Assembly: GCA_002221725.1 (NCBI GenBank)
Contig: NJFT01000154.1
Location: forward strand, 35,993 to 99,992
Reading direction: 5' to 3'
Origin: Scedosporium boydii
Taxonomy: Eukaryota; Ascomycota; Sordariomycetes; Microascales; Microascaceae
DNA length: 64,000 nucleotides
In this document: positions 21,780-33,900 of the stretch, in pieces
Layout of the letters: each line of letters opens with the position of its first letter
Position numbering within the stretch: the first letter of the stretch is position 1
Program-made: the position numbers and the translations under genes
Notes under the pieces: generated by a model
What the model was told of the DNA's origin: nothing
Database searches by the model: none
What the model saw: only the letters and a program-made list of their open reading frames with translations

Positions 21780-24700
21780 ATGGCGTCGCCGCGTGATTCA
21801 TCCAGGGAGAGGCCAATTTCTCCACAAAGTCCCTTGCCTCCTCCTGCCACCGACGATTTGCTTTCGGCAAGCTACCAGTCTACCGATACTGTCCGAAGGC
21901 ACCCGGATGCTACTGGCTATGGTTAGTGACCCTATCGATCACTCCTGAAAGCTCTATATTTGCGGCAGCCTTGGAAGCTGACAGACCCATCTGACATTCT
22001 CGTGCCCGCAGGAACCATCCAGAGCTCTGCGACTCCGCTAAGGGGCCCTAATGTCTACCCCGACGCGCCGGCCTCGTCGTCTCTCGATGCCGCATCCGCC
22101 CAAGCAGCTGCTGGCCGCCAAGGTGGAACCGAACGAACGCGATCATCCCGACAAAAGAAACCTAACCTACCTCGCCGACCCTCTGTGAACCCGATGACCC
22201 CCTACCGCGGGGAAGTTTTCTCCGTTGACGACGACGTTCTGGAAGTCGAGGCCGATGCTGCCGAACAGCAGCGCGAGCAATCGCAGCAGCAAGGCTACGG
22301 CTCGCGCCGGCGAAGCGTTGCTACGCGTCCTGCACTCCCGCGAGGGCAATCACAAATACGTTTAAACGAAGCCGACGACGAGGCCCCAGAAGCGGTCGCA
22401 GAAGAGGAGGAAGACAACGAGGAGTCTATGCACCATAGCGAACTCCAGCTAGAGGACCACATAGATTGCGACTCGGAAGGCGAGCTCAGCGATGCTGAAA
22501 GCTTCACACTCAAGGATCGTCAGGAAGCAATCAACGAAACCCACCCTTTCGGTATCAGGCTTTGGAAGCCTGCCCTGTACAAGAAGTCTCGTTCGGTGCA
22601 AAAGACGGCCGAGGGTGATATTCACTCTACCCCCGGCCAGATTGGTGGCCTCTGGATCCGTTTCTTTAATATCGTGTGGACCATTTTGTTCGGTTGGTGG
22701 TTGGCCTTGCTGGCTGCTCTGGGTGCGCTTGTCTGCTTCATCCTGGTTGCGTTTCCCGGATCGCGGCTCTACGGTCGCGTGCTATGGGGTCTTGCAGGCT
22801 ACTTATTCTACCCTTTCGGAAAGGTTGTTCGTTTGGAGAAGGATGAGGCATACCTCCACGAGGATCGTGATGAAGGAAGAAGCATCTTCGAGTACGAACA
22901 ATGGCAGAGCGGTGATCTGGAATACGGTCGCTTGTTCTTTGGGCCCGAGCCGAACCGATCTATTGTAGGCCGCTCGAGGAGGAGCATTGATTCGAGTTTG
23001 AGCGAGACTGACAGCCTGCTTGGAAACTCCCGGACCATTGAGCGGAGCGATAGCAACGGCGCCGACGCACCTAGGATGAAGCGACGGCTGTTTGGTAGGG
23101 GAGAGTGGAACGTTGGAAGGGTCATCTTCTTCGTCTGCTTCTACTTCTTTATCGCCCCGGCATTACTGCTTGTCTCGCTGATCTGCTGGTTCTTGGTGTA
23201 CTGGATTCCTATGGGTAAGGTTACTGGCCTTCTCTTTAGCCACCTTCGACGCCATCCCCTTGCGCTATCGTTCGAATCTGGCTTCGTCACGTCGGAGGCG
23301 CCATACTCGTCCATCTTGCTCTGCACATACCGAGCCGTAGGACCTCGATACTGGAAGTACACCCTCGACGGCACCAACATTATCCTCATCAACCTGATGG
23401 GAGTGGTCGCTTTTGTTATTTTGGACTGGTTCATATTGCACGGCATTATGCACCTCGACACATTCATCACGTCGTCGGCCTTTTTCTTCCCGGCCGGTCT
23501 ACTTTCCATTATTCCTCTAGCCTACTTTATCGGTCAGGCTGTAGCGTCCATCTCGGCGCAGTCTTCCATGGGCCTCGGCGCCGCTATCAACGCCTTTTTC
23601 TCGACCGTCGTTGAGGTCTACCTCTACTGTATTGCGCTGAACCAGGGCAAAGGCCGTCTTGTGGAGGGCAGCATCGTCGGAAGCATCTTCGCGGGTATCC
23701 TGTTCCTCCCCGGCCTCTCGATGTGCTTCGGCGCGATCAAGCGAAAGACTCAGCGGTTCAATGCGAAGTCAGCAGGTGTGACTTCGGCAATGTTACTTTT
23801 TGCGGTCCTCGGCGCGTTTGGGCCGACGTTGTTTTTCCAAATCTACGGTACTCACGAGCTCAACTGCACGGATTGCGTTGAGACGGATGATCCAACGGGC
23901 ACCGACAACTCGAGGGATTGCCGCAGATGCTTTTTCTCGGAGGTCCCCGCGCTGGATGACCGATTTTATAACGAAGCGGTGAAGCCTTACTGCTATCTCG
24001 CCGCAGGTGCTCTTTTCCTCATGTATCTTATTGGTCTGTGGTTCACTCTCCGCACGCATGCTGCCGTGATCTGGAACACGGAGCTCGAGGAGAAGAAGCA
24101 CGAGGAAGCCTTAGCAGCGGCAGCGGCTGCGGCTGCGGCAAGACATGCACCTATTCATCATCGGCCATCACAATCCCTCCCCCACTCGTTTGCCGAGACC
24201 ACGGGGACTGATATCAGGGACTCGCATTTATACAAGAGGATTCTCGGACAGTCCCTGAAGCACGTTGGTTTGGCGCCGCGGCACGAGGAACTCTCTCACC
24301 AGATGTCTCACCAGAGCTCTAATCTTACGGGTACCTCTTCTGTCGGGCTAGGTAGCGGAACTAGCGCCAGCACGACGCCCCATGTCGTCCCGCCAAAGAC
24401 GGATGCCGGAGAACTCCACTCTACGCGAGTGTACATCCCCGGCTTCTCGGAGGCGGAGAACCAGAACCTCGTGCGACAGGTTGCCGAAGTTGCCGCGACG
24501 GCCGCGACGATTGCGGCTCGAGACGTGCGCCATCCCAGACGGAGCACGGTCCGCATTGGCGGAGCCAGCGAGCTCGGCCCAGCAGCGTCCGCTGGAGCAG
24601 GAGGCTCCAAGAGCGGGGCGACGACAGGTGCTGGGGCAGGATCGAAGCTTTCCACTTTCCCCGAGCCGGACGGACCGCCCGACGCGCTCGTTCTCGGCGA

Positions 24701-25428
24701 ACACGGGGCTGCTGCTGCGGCTGGCGCTGGTGGCGGCGGTCACGATGCGCCCAACTGGGGTCGGACGAAGAGTGCGGTTATCCTGTTGGGGGCTACGGTG
24801 TTTTACGCCATTATCGCGGAGATTCTTGTCGATACGGTGGATGTGGTGTTGGAAGGGTTTGCGATTGATGAGAAGTTTTTGGGTATTTCGCTGTTTGCGC
24901 TGGTTCCGAACACGACGGAATTTCTTGTAAGTGCTCTCTTCTTTCCCTTTCTCACCTCGCTGTAAAATATGTGTACTAACTTATCATTCCCAGAACGCCA
25001 TCTCGTTCGCCATGAACGGCAACATCGCCCTCTCCATGGAAATCGGATCCGCGTACGCCCTCCAAGTTTGCATGCTCCAGATCCCCGCCCTCGTCTTCTA
25101 CTCGGCCCTCTGGCCGCCCACGCCCCTCCCCGGCGGCGACGACGAGCCTGCGCACTACCTGTTTACGCTGCTCTTCCCGCAGTGGGACATGGTGACGACG
25201 ATCATCTGCGTGTTCCTGCTCAGCTACATGTACGGCGAGGGCAAGAGCAACTACTTTAAGGGCAGCCTGCTGCTGCTGAGCTACGGCATCGTGGTGGTGG
25301 GGTTCTGGTTGAGTGGGTTGACGAGCGTGCAGACGATGGGGATGAATAGGTTTGATCGGTTGGGAAGCGATGGAGAGTTTGTGAGTTATAAGACGATTGG
25401 GAGGTCGAGGAGAGGTGTTGCGTATTGA
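21780..25428 (+). CDS. VNX1-like vacuolar cation/H+ antiporter (Ca2+/cation exchanger superfamily)
   Basis: A multi-pass vacuolar or endomembrane exchanger. The yeast relative Vnx1 (YNL321W) swaps Na+/K+ for protons. The model is join(21780..21921, 22012..24926, 24994..25428), 1163 aa. The long N-terminus is cytosolic and acidic. After it come membrane segments from about residue 280 (IVWTILFGWWLALLAALGAL). Two exchanger repeats follow. The first has AAINAFFSTVVEV with Asn574 and Glu582. The second has VPNTTEFLNAISFAMNG with Asn1014 and Glu1017. The halves are separated by a hydrophilic loop of about 250 residues with an Ala run and Gly/Ala-rich stretches. The repeats deviate from canonical GNAxE of CAX proteins, as is typical of the Vnx1 branch. 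Both intron joins are in frame, and the second restores the conserved repeat. Confidence 0.93.
21922..22011 (+). other. Intron 1 of the antiporter gene
   Basis: The donor is G/GTTAGT, there are CTGAC branch candidates, and the acceptor CCCGCAG completes a Gly codon. It is 90 nt. The start at 21780 (ATCACCATGG context) is the first ATG of exon 1. Confidence 0.8.
24927..24993 (+). other. Intron 2 of the antiporter gene
   Basis: The donor is GTAAGT, the branch TACTAAC and the acceptor CCCAG, 67 nt. It joins NTTEFL to NAISFAMNG. Confidence 0.93.
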
Positions 25429-27056
25429 AGATGGGTTGCACCGGGGGTTTGAGTATAATTTTTTCTTTTTCTTTTTCTTTTTCTTTTTCTTTTTCTCACT
25501 TGAAGATTGCATGTGTTGGTTTTATTGGGGCGTAGATTGTTGAATCAGATTAGATGGGGAAGGAGCAGTGGCTGATGTTTACAATTACAATTGTACTTAT
25601 GGATATCCCCATGGACGATCTCTGATTTCTTTTGTTGCGATGGCCTGTCGTTACTGGCATCGGATAGTTGGCGACAATAGATGGACCTTGGCTGAACTCA
25701 CAGTAAGTTGATATAATTGATATATACGTCCAAGTTCAGACAAGGCCTGCCGAATGGGCTCCCAAGTTCCAGCACATTGGGTATTCCAGTCCAAACCGCA
25801 GTTACGTCCACAGGTTAGGGGCATACTCGTTCAGCTCGGCGTGGTAAAATCTTCTTTTTCCCTTTAGGGCAGCACTCAATAACAATTCTCCCAACGAGCA
25901 ACTGCACACCTCTAGGTGACCAGTCGAAAATTCTTCTTCACAATCTGGGACCAGCCCAAATAGCAATGAAAAAAGAAAAAGATAGGCCTGTCAGACTCCC
26001 CCAACACCCACCCCGCCCTCGCGCCAAAAGGCCGACCGAGAAACGGGGACGAGATCATCAACCACTCCCTCTACAGCCCAAGTCCGAAGACAAGGACCGC
26101 CGTCTTATTCAGACAGTTCGGGAGCCACAAAATATGGGAAACCCATTTTTTCTTCACTCTAAGGCGCTGGGGTATCGATTCATCAACCAGGGTGGGTTCT
26201 GTGGCTTCTTTGGGAAACCAAGAAGAGGTCGACAACTATAGAAATGATTCTCCTGTTGAATTTGTTAGAGACGATGGAACTGAGGGAGCGAATTGAAGGC
26301 GTGGAATGGATTGGAGCGTTGTGTGCGTGTGTGTGGAATGTAGGGGGTAAGACTTACTGAAGTAAAGTCGACATGAAGAAGAAAAGAAAAAAAGAGAGGG
26401 AAAGATTGGGAGGATCGAGGCCATATTTATAGATGAGATTTTCGGCTGGCTGATTGTCGGTTGTGGGCAGATTGGGCTTCACCGCCTTTGGATTCACCGC
26501 CTGGCAGAAATTTTTTTTTTTTCTTTGGTGAGCGGGGCAGGACTTTTTTTTCTGCCGGGCGGAAATTTGTTTGCTCCACTGAAATTTTCAATGTTCTCTA
26601 GCTCAATGACTTTTTGCTCCACTCAAGTGGTTCTAAGGTTGCGATATGTCTATTCGAGAGCCTCAAACGTCGCCTCGAGGGGTCTTTTTTTTTTTTTTTT
26701 ATTTCACTGTGGATAGTTTCATTCGGATTTTCAGTCTTGCATCGTATCACTGATTAGTCGGCCCACTTGGGAGACCAAGATCCAGTTTCCATTACGTTTA
26801 GCGGGTCAGGGTGCTCCTTCCTTGGGAAGCTGGTCTTGTGCCGAGAAGGAGCCTCTCCCAATGCACCTTCTTCACTGTCGTTTCTGGCACATCTTCAGCC
26901 TTGTGCGTTGCTGCTGGCTTCCACTACTCCGCGGATTGATATCCTTGTTTATTACCTCGTAGACTGATATCCTTGTTCCAGCGTCAATCCATTGAGACTC
27001 GTGCTTCGTATCCTTCATGCTTCATAAATCACACACAGCTCAATAAATCGTCACCC
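25429..27056. other. Convergent intergenic region with CTTTTT hexamer repeat
   Basis: The 3' flanks of the antiporter and the nucleotidyltransferase. A (CTTTTT)n microsatellite occupies about 25459-25496. T runs occur near 26512 and 26683. A 91-codon ATG frame at 25966-26241 encodes a very basic, low-complexity peptide without known similarity, and I leave it unannotated. Confidence 0.6.
25459..25496. repeat. (CTTTTT)n microsatellite
   Basis: About six copies of a TTTTTC/CTTTTT hexamer, about 30 nt after the antiporter stop codon, probably in the 3' UTR. Confidence 0.9.
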
Positions 27057-27974
27057 TCACTCGCCCTCCCGATACAATCCCTCCTCGACCACCCACTCCC
27101 TCACCCCATCACTCAAAAGCTCCCCCAAACCCTCCATGTCCCCTTTACCCACCGCCCTCCTCACCGCCGTGCTACTCACCGCCCTCCCATCTTCCGTGGC
27201 CTCCACCAGCTCCACCCTCCCAACCCACTCCCTCCGGCCCCCAACCTCCTCTAGCCTGCCCCCGGCCAATCCGTCCAAATACGCCCTCTGCTCCCCATCG
27301 CCGCCCCACTCGCCTCGCCTGGCCGTGATCCTTAGCTTTGCCTTTTCGAAAAACGGATCTAGGGCTCTCTGCATGGCTTTTCCGTCGCTGTTGTCTGCCT
27401 GGTAGTATTTTGGGTTGAAGATGCGGATGAGTGTGTCGTAGCCGGCGAGATAGACCTGCTCCATTGAGGTTGCCGGTCCACCGGGAACGGAGTAGAACGG
27501 GTCTTGGGAGATGGCTTCGCACTTTTGGCTGAAATAGGGCAGCGTGCTAAGCCCGACGTCCACGACTTCCACCGCTTTCCTTCCTAGGAGCTCCGTACCG
27601 AAAATGTACATCATGGCCAGTCTCTGCGGGAAACTCGCAGGCCGAACCCCCTTGTCGGCATTCTTCACCGAAAGCAGCAATAATACCCTCGTAGAACTAG
27701 TAGTAGGTGAATGGTAGGCATCGGCCGCCGACTCCGCCATGCCCATGTGCGCTAGCGTCGGCGGGTTGAACGACGAGTCGAGAACCAGGAGCCGGTCGAC
27801 GGGCCGAATCGGCTTGCATCGCCGCGGTTGGGGTGCGCTGGGGCTGGGCGTGGAAGTGGGCAGGGAGCAGATGATGCGGAAGACATCTTGGGATTCTTGG
27901 AATGTGGAGAGGGCTTTTGCGAAGAAGTCGAGGAGGAAGGCCCGTGAGGGGCCCGAGGTGAGAGGTGTTGTCAT
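27057..27974 (-). CDS. POF1-like nicotinamide mononucleotide adenylyltransferase family protein
   Basis: A single-exon 305-aa protein of the nucleotidylyltransferase superfamily. The ATP-binding motif is DSSFNPPTLAH (residues 66-76, with HxGH-equivalent HMGM beginning at His76), and SSTAVRRAV near the C-terminus matches the family SSTxxR signature. Yeast Pof1 (YCL047C), the closest family I recognise, is described as an NMN adenylyltransferase-like ATPase. NAD-pathway activity here is inferred. The start at 27974 is the only sensible ATG. The gene runs in the same direction as VPS11 with about 470 bp between them. Confidence 0.85.
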   Translation of the reverse strand: MTTPLTSGPSRAFLLDFFAKALSTFQESQDVFRIICSLPTSTPSPSAPQPRRCKPIRPVDRLLVLDSSFNPPTLAHMGMAESAADAYHSPTTSSTRVLLLLSVKNADKGVRPASFPQRLAMMYIFGTELLGRKAVEVVDVGLSTLPYFSQKCEAISQDPFYSVPGGPATSMEQVYLAGYDTLIRIFNPKYYQADNSDGKAMQRALDPFFEKAKLRITARRGEWGGDGEQRAYLDGLAGGRLEEVGGRREWVGRVELVEATEDGRAVSSTAVRRAVGKGDMEGLGELLSDGVREWVVEEGLYREGE

Positions 27975-28440
27975 TGTGAGCGTGGAGTATTATTGTGTGG
28001 GATTGTGGATTGAAGGTTTTCTTTCTTTTCGAGATGATATCACCGGGCCATGTGTGAGTGAGACGACATCAATTGATGAGTGTGGTGAAGTTAGAGAGAG
28101 GCAAGACTGGAAGAGCGTGATTGATTGATTGAATGGCTTGGCTTGGTGGGGAAGAGCCGTGAGCTTAAATCTTCTGGTGCTGCTGCATCACGTCCAGGCA
28201 AAGAAAACGGCAACTAGTGACATTGATATCTTTCCTCAACCAAGAAGCGCGAGAACATGTCGTGACACTATGTCATTATAATAAATGCATTTTCGGGTAT
28301 TGTATCAACACCTACTTATATACACGTAGCAACCCATTGTCCTAGTAACAACAGAAACCAAAAACCAAAAATAAACATATGAACCCGCCGAAACGACCAA
28401 CAACAGTCCAAAGGCTCACAAAACAATTAAACTCAAAAAA
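27975..28440. other. Spacer between the POF1-like gene and VPS11
   Basis: 466 bp holding the POF1-like promoter and the VPS11 3' UTR. No other feature is seen. Confidence 0.6.
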
Positions 28441-31400
28441 CTACTCTACATTCGGCACATCCATCACACCCCTCCCAAACCAGTCCGCCACAGTGGCAAA
28501 CCGATCCTCGCTCCTCTCCAGCTCATTCCTAAACAACTCGTGCTTATCCGCATTCTCCGCCTGGCTCCTCCTCAGCGCCCGGATCGTCGCGTTATCCTTC
28601 GCGCACAGTGGACACTCCGCCTCCGGACCTGCGCCTCCGCCCCGCAGACATCGCTGGTGGAAGCTGTGCTTGCAGAGGAAATGCACCACGGGGAGCTCGA
28701 GGGATTGGCCGCAGTCCGAGCACCTCGTCGCCTGGAATACTGCGGGCTTTGTGCTGAGTTCGGCCAGTTCGGTGCGCTTTTGTTCCGTTTCGGACCGGAA
28801 GGCGGCGATGCGGCGCCGGTTCGAGGCTATTTCGCGGCGCTCGCGGTCGATGATCTCGTGGAGGTACGGCTTGATCATGCCCATCGTCGCCACGCCACCC
28901 TCGCCGGTACCGCCGTCGCCGCCTTGGCCCATCATCGTTTGGAGTACCTGCAGCGGCGCCATCAACCCGTCCTTGTCGATCTTGTTGAGCACCCCCGCTA
29001 GCTCGTCCGGCCCGGCCTCGTCGAGAATTTGCGGGTGCGAGGTGAGGTAGGCCAGCGCCGCCGGGTAGAGCTGCGGTTCTTCGGGTCCGTACTTCCGAAG
29101 CGCCTTCATAGCGCCGCGGGTATCCTTCGCAGAGGTATACGATCGGAAGATGTCAAAGAGCAGGCCCGCCTGTTCCTTGACCAGAATCGTACCGTCCTTG
29201 AACCCAGAGAGGTCCGAGAGCAGAAGCACGTTGGAGCTCTCCATCGGTATATCCTCGCCGCCGATGAGCTTCTTGGCTTTGGCTTCCCATTCCTCGCGGC
29301 CTTCCCCTTTCTTCTCGCTTGCCTTGTGAAGGTACATTTCGAACAACGTGGTGTATAGGTCCGTCTTGTCAGATTTGCTCAGCTCCGGGGACTCGAGACA
29401 TGATTCTAGGAACACGATGAATTCGTTCGGATGGTCAATGAATGACGAAAACGCCCTTCTAGGCGCTGGTGGAGTGTAGTCCGAGGTAGCCACATCCTCT
29501 GCCGCCGCCGCCGCTGCAACAGCAGCCGCTTGGCCGTTAATTGGCGCGTTGGCGTTGGTCGGCGTAGACGGTGTGCCGTTCCCACGAAGCGCGATCAAGT
29601 TCGTAAAGTTCTGTACCGCTACGGCTGCTCCAGCAGCGAGGCCTCCCTGGGCCGCTTCTGTAGCCTCCGGGGGAACCTCCACCAGCTTTGGCCTTGGCCG
29701 GTATTTTCCTGTATAGTAATCAACAAATAGCTGCGTAGCATCACGGGGGCAATTCTCGATGAGCACCCTCGCGTACTTCATCAGACAGTTGTAGGCCTAG
29801 GAAGTGTGGATGATTAGCCAGATGCCCACCTATTGGCTATTAAAAATGACCGCAGAACACCTACCGTCTCGGGATCCTGCTGCCGGATAAAACTTAACGC
29901 CTCATCGTAGTTCTTAGAATCTTCCACCAAAATGTCAACCACGAGGTCAATCTCCTCATGCTGCTCCGCGAGATACGCCGCTTGCTCGTAGTAGCCGCCT
30001 TGCCTACACATTGAGATGGCCGTATCAAGGTCAAACTTCAAGTCCCCGGGAGACTTGATAAACGCCTCGAGCTTCTCAATGTCCTTCAGCTTGGCATAGC
30101 AGTTGAGCAAAAGTGTCGTGTGATCTGCCGTGGCTTTCCTGTGCTCATGGAGTTGTTCGAGGTACTGGATGAGGTTGTGAATGCGTTGTGTATCAAGGAA
30201 CTGAAGCATGTAAGGTTAGCACGGCGCTGTTCCGAACAGTGAAAAATCTACTTAGGGATCGACAAACCTTACGGATAACTTGCGAGGGCTCCGTGGTGTC
30301 TATCGCGCGAATGTACTGAACCATGGCCGCATCGTAGTCCCCCTTTTGGTACAAATGATCACCGAACAGCTTGCAAATCGCACTCTGTTGCCGGCTATCC
30401 ATTCTCGCGCTCTTCGCCAACTCGAGCGCTAATGGGAACATGTTCCTTTGATAAAGCATCTCGAGTCTCTGCTGAAGCGTCCTCTGGTGATATCGTTTGA
30501 CCTATGAACGTTGACGGGTCAGTTTGCCGGGCTCAGACACGAGAGACTTCGGGAGGATTGTACCCCCTTACCTTTCCATCTTGCGTCATCACAAACAAAT
30601 CCCCCCAAATCTCAAAGACCGCCTTCACCGCTGATATCAAGGACTCGCTGTGCGCAATAACACGGTGCTCCGGCTCCAGGAGTACAAATGTTGACGCATT
30701 GAAAAGCGCATCTGCGGCACCGCCAAAGCGCCGTCGTATTGTCTCGGGCTCCCTCGTCGACTGGTCTGCGGGCGGACATACGAGCGCTATATAGTCGCCG
30801 TATATCGAAACAAGACTCTTCGGGGATTCGTAGGCACAAGGGGGGCCTCGGCCGTCCATCGTGTAATAATATATTGCGTCCTCTCTCGCCACAACTATTT
30901 TGTCACTCTTCTTATCCGTCGTCATGCATCCCACGCCGCAGCCGGCATCCTCGACTGTCTTTGGGGGTGAACCTTGTCCTCGCCTTGAGACGACCAATCG
31001 CATTATCCGACTCGTTGTCGCAACGAAGATTGTAGTCTCTTTCGATTCGGCCGAATAGAATAGTTCAAGGCCTGTTATCGGCTCTTCGGACTCGTACACG
31101 ATTCGCTGTTTCGGCTCCATGTTGTTGACGAGGTCTCCCCGGACTATGGTTACGGCGCCATTCGCGAAGCCGACGGCTATCTGTGTAAGATCATTGATGG
31201 CGGCGAAGGCGGATATCTAGAGTTTCTATTAGTACTCGATTCTGGCTAATTCGCGGACGGAGAAGTGGAAAGAGGAGACCGTACCGGAAACTGCTGCTTC
31301 CCGTTGTTGATAGCGAAGGTCGTTAGGCAAGTTGGCATATTGGTCTTCTTCACGAGCCTGTCGAGCGCCCATAGCTTGAGCACCGGCGGGCTACTGAGGT

Positions 31401-31797
31401 CTTCCTGCTCAAAATGTCAGCAACATCGGCGCAAGAAACCCGAGGGCGGATCATCGTACGGCAACCGTCACCAGCAAACTCGTCCCCTCGACCTGGCGCA
31501 TATGGGTAATGGTTCCGACATCATGAGCCAGGAAACTACGGACGACCTTCCAGTTCGAATTGACGATGCGGACGTAGCCATCGTAGGAGCCGAGGAAGAG
31601 GCTTTCGGACCCGGATATGACGCATGATATATCGTTGCTCTCGAAGACTTGTCGGGTCTCGTCGTCGGCGAGTCGGACTTCGGCGACGTCGAAGAAGTCG
31701 AAGGATTTCCACTGTAGCAATTAGGCAGGCCCCAGTTAGCTGGGCTTCGCCGCGAGAGAGGCAGCCAGAGAAGCAAGCTACATACCGATATCGCCAT
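28441..31797 (-). CDS. VPS11: VPS11/PEP5, core subunit of the HOPS and CORVET tethering complexes
   Basis: A peripheral vacuole/endosome membrane protein needed for tethering and fusion. Seven exons join in phase 0: complement of 28441..29796, 29865..30200, 30268..30501, 30572..31216, 31285..31404, 31460..31711 and 31786..31797, 984 aa. The N-terminus (MAIS-WKSFDFFDV) is a beta-propeller region. The middle is a clathrin-repeat-like alpha solenoid (LYQRNMFPLALELAKSA). The C-terminal RING-H2 (about 892-931) has CSDC, CKHSFHQRC and CPLC. Each junction restores a contiguous family sequence. The first exon codes for only four residues. The six introns are 55-74 nt with GT..AG ends. Confidence 0.96.
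31712..31785 (-). other. Intron 1 of VPS11, after a 12-nt coding first exon
   Basis: The donor is TCG/GTATGT, the branch AGCTAAC and the acceptor GCTACAG. The upstream coding exon is ATG plus three codons. Confidence 0.88.
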
Positions 31798-32573
31798 AGT
31801 AGTTCTTCCTAAAAGAGCGAGGTAAAGGGGTGAGAAGAAGTACTATTAGAAAGGGCCTACAAGACCACCGGCTGCTCGTATGTTAGTCGGCGATGGAGCT
31901 CTTGACGACATTGAAGCCCGTCGGAAGGTACAATAGCTCTGTTGAAGCTCATGCATCGATCCGGATTGGAGGGGGTGCATATCTACAGTGTATCTACTCA
32001 TCTACACTATGCATATGTCAGCACCACAACAAGTACCTCCGTACTCCATGAGGGGGGAACTCATCAGGACAACATGAGCTGACCTCCAACATCACAGAGA
32101 GCATTTTATCACCTCAACTTCATCACCATTGAGAGGCACACGCTCAAGCCAGCAGAGAGTCTATTTGCCGCCAACTCCGGTATATGATTAGGACACTGAA
32201 CTACTATTACAAGTCGCTGGAAAGGCCATCCTTCCCAGCAAAAATTGTTCCCATGTTCCCTCACCAATATGACAGCGGCAGGAGAACCCAGCTGCAAGAC
32301 TTCTGGATATAACCCCCAATGAATGAATGAACAAGAAAGTACAGACCAGAGACAGCGCAAAGAAAAATAATGTTTAAAAAAGCAAGTCCGTACCCAACCC
32401 CGACATTAACCAGTTCTAGAACGACGGGGAATGCATCCATACCACCTCCTTTTTTCGTTATTGAATCCCAGCATGGACAGCCACTTTATATGCCGGGGGG
32501 AAGATGCCAAAGGCACGCATTGCTGCGCTTACCACCTCGAGCTATTACTTTCCTTCACTCTATATGGGCCAAT
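31798..32573. other. Spacer between VPS11 and the phosphate carrier
   Basis: 776 bp with the VPS11 promoter and the carrier 3' UTR. No gene is seen. Confidence 0.6.
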
Positions 32574-33900
32574 TTATTTGGCAATCTCAACACCACCGAC
32601 GGCACCGAGGGCCTTCTTGACGTCACCGTAGATGGCGAACTGGAAGGCGGTGAGGGTACCAACCATGAAGAGACGGGCGGGGAGACCAGTGAAAGATCCA
32701 GAGATACCGAGCTCCTTGGCGATCTTGATGAGACGGGTGGTGGTGCCCTCACCGGGGAGACCCTTGGTCTTGTTGATCTTGGAAAGCATGGTGTCGGCGG
32801 GCTGAGAGATGATGGCGGAGGCGAAACCAGCAATCAAACCGGAACCAAGGTTAACGGCAGTCTGGAGGCCGTCGGACATGTCCTTCTTGGGCCACTGGCG
32901 GTAGATAGCCTCGGAGACCTTCTCGTAGACGACGAACTTGGCCATGGTGTAAGGGATCCTACATGGAGAAACAATTGGTCAGAAACGGCATCCTCCCATA
33001 TACTAACGACTAGGGTACATATGAGATGCGAACTTACTGCTTGAAGAGGATAGGACCGAAACCAGCGTAGAAAGCACCGACACCCTCAGTCTTCAGCATC
33101 TTGGAGAAGCCGCCGACGAGACCATTAGCATAGGTGGGTTCAGAGACGAGACGAATACGGGTAGCCTCAAGAGGGCACTATAAGGGGGGCACACAAAGGT
33201 TAGCCTAATCATGCTTCGAAACGAAAACAAAACACACCAAGAGCGGCGAGCACATACGAGGGCGATATCAGCGATGAATTCGGCGCAAGCAGCGGAGGCA
33301 AGGTAGACACCAGTTCGGTACTGGGAGGCGGTCTCTAATCCGAGCAAGTTGATGTGCTGTTGCTTGAAGAACTCGTAACCACCGAACTTGAAAGCACCCT
33401 GGAGGAAGTAACCGGTGGCTGTAGGACCAAGGCCAGTGAGGAGAGCACCAGCACCCTCAGACTGAATGACCTGGCGGAAACCACCGATCATACCCTTGTT
33501 GTAGGTGACAGGGTCGAGCTGGATTCGGGTCTTGACGCTGCAGAAACAGACTTGTTAGCGAACGATGCGATATGGCGGTCGACCCGGGTTCGTTGTCATC
33601 ATGGGACACGAGTATTGGGTGTTCCAGGTCTGCCGGGCCCGACCATTCTCGATCGTCTCGGCATCTGTCGGAAGGAATGGAAAAAGCTTACACATCGACG
33701 GGAGTAAGAGCACCGTGGGTGACACCGCAGCAGAGGGCACCGGCAAGGGCGAACTTGGCACTTTTGAGATGGTTAGCGACGAGTCTCGCGACGAAAGCTT
33801 CAATCGGGAGGATCGGGAGGGAGACATACTAGAGGCCAACACCAGCCGAAGGGGCAACGACGGCCACCGCCTTGGGGGCTTCAGCCTTGGTAGCACTCAT
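32574..33900 (-). CDS. MIR1: Mitochondrial phosphate carrier (MIR1 type)
   Basis: An inner mitochondrial membrane transporter importing inorganic phosphate with H+ for ATP synthesis. Five exons: complement of 32574..32958, 33038..33177, 33258..33537, 33692..33760 and 33830..33900, 314 aa, the usual carrier size. Three carrier repeats are seen with the signatures [16 protein letters not shown] and QPADTMLSK. Phosphate-carrier-specific sequence includes [14 protein letters not shown] and GYEFFKQQ. Introns are 79, 80, 154 and 69 nt, all GT..AG, with phases that add up exactly. The start [11 protein letters not shown] at 33900 is the first ATG. High expression is expected for this family but is not shown here. 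Confidence 0.96.
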
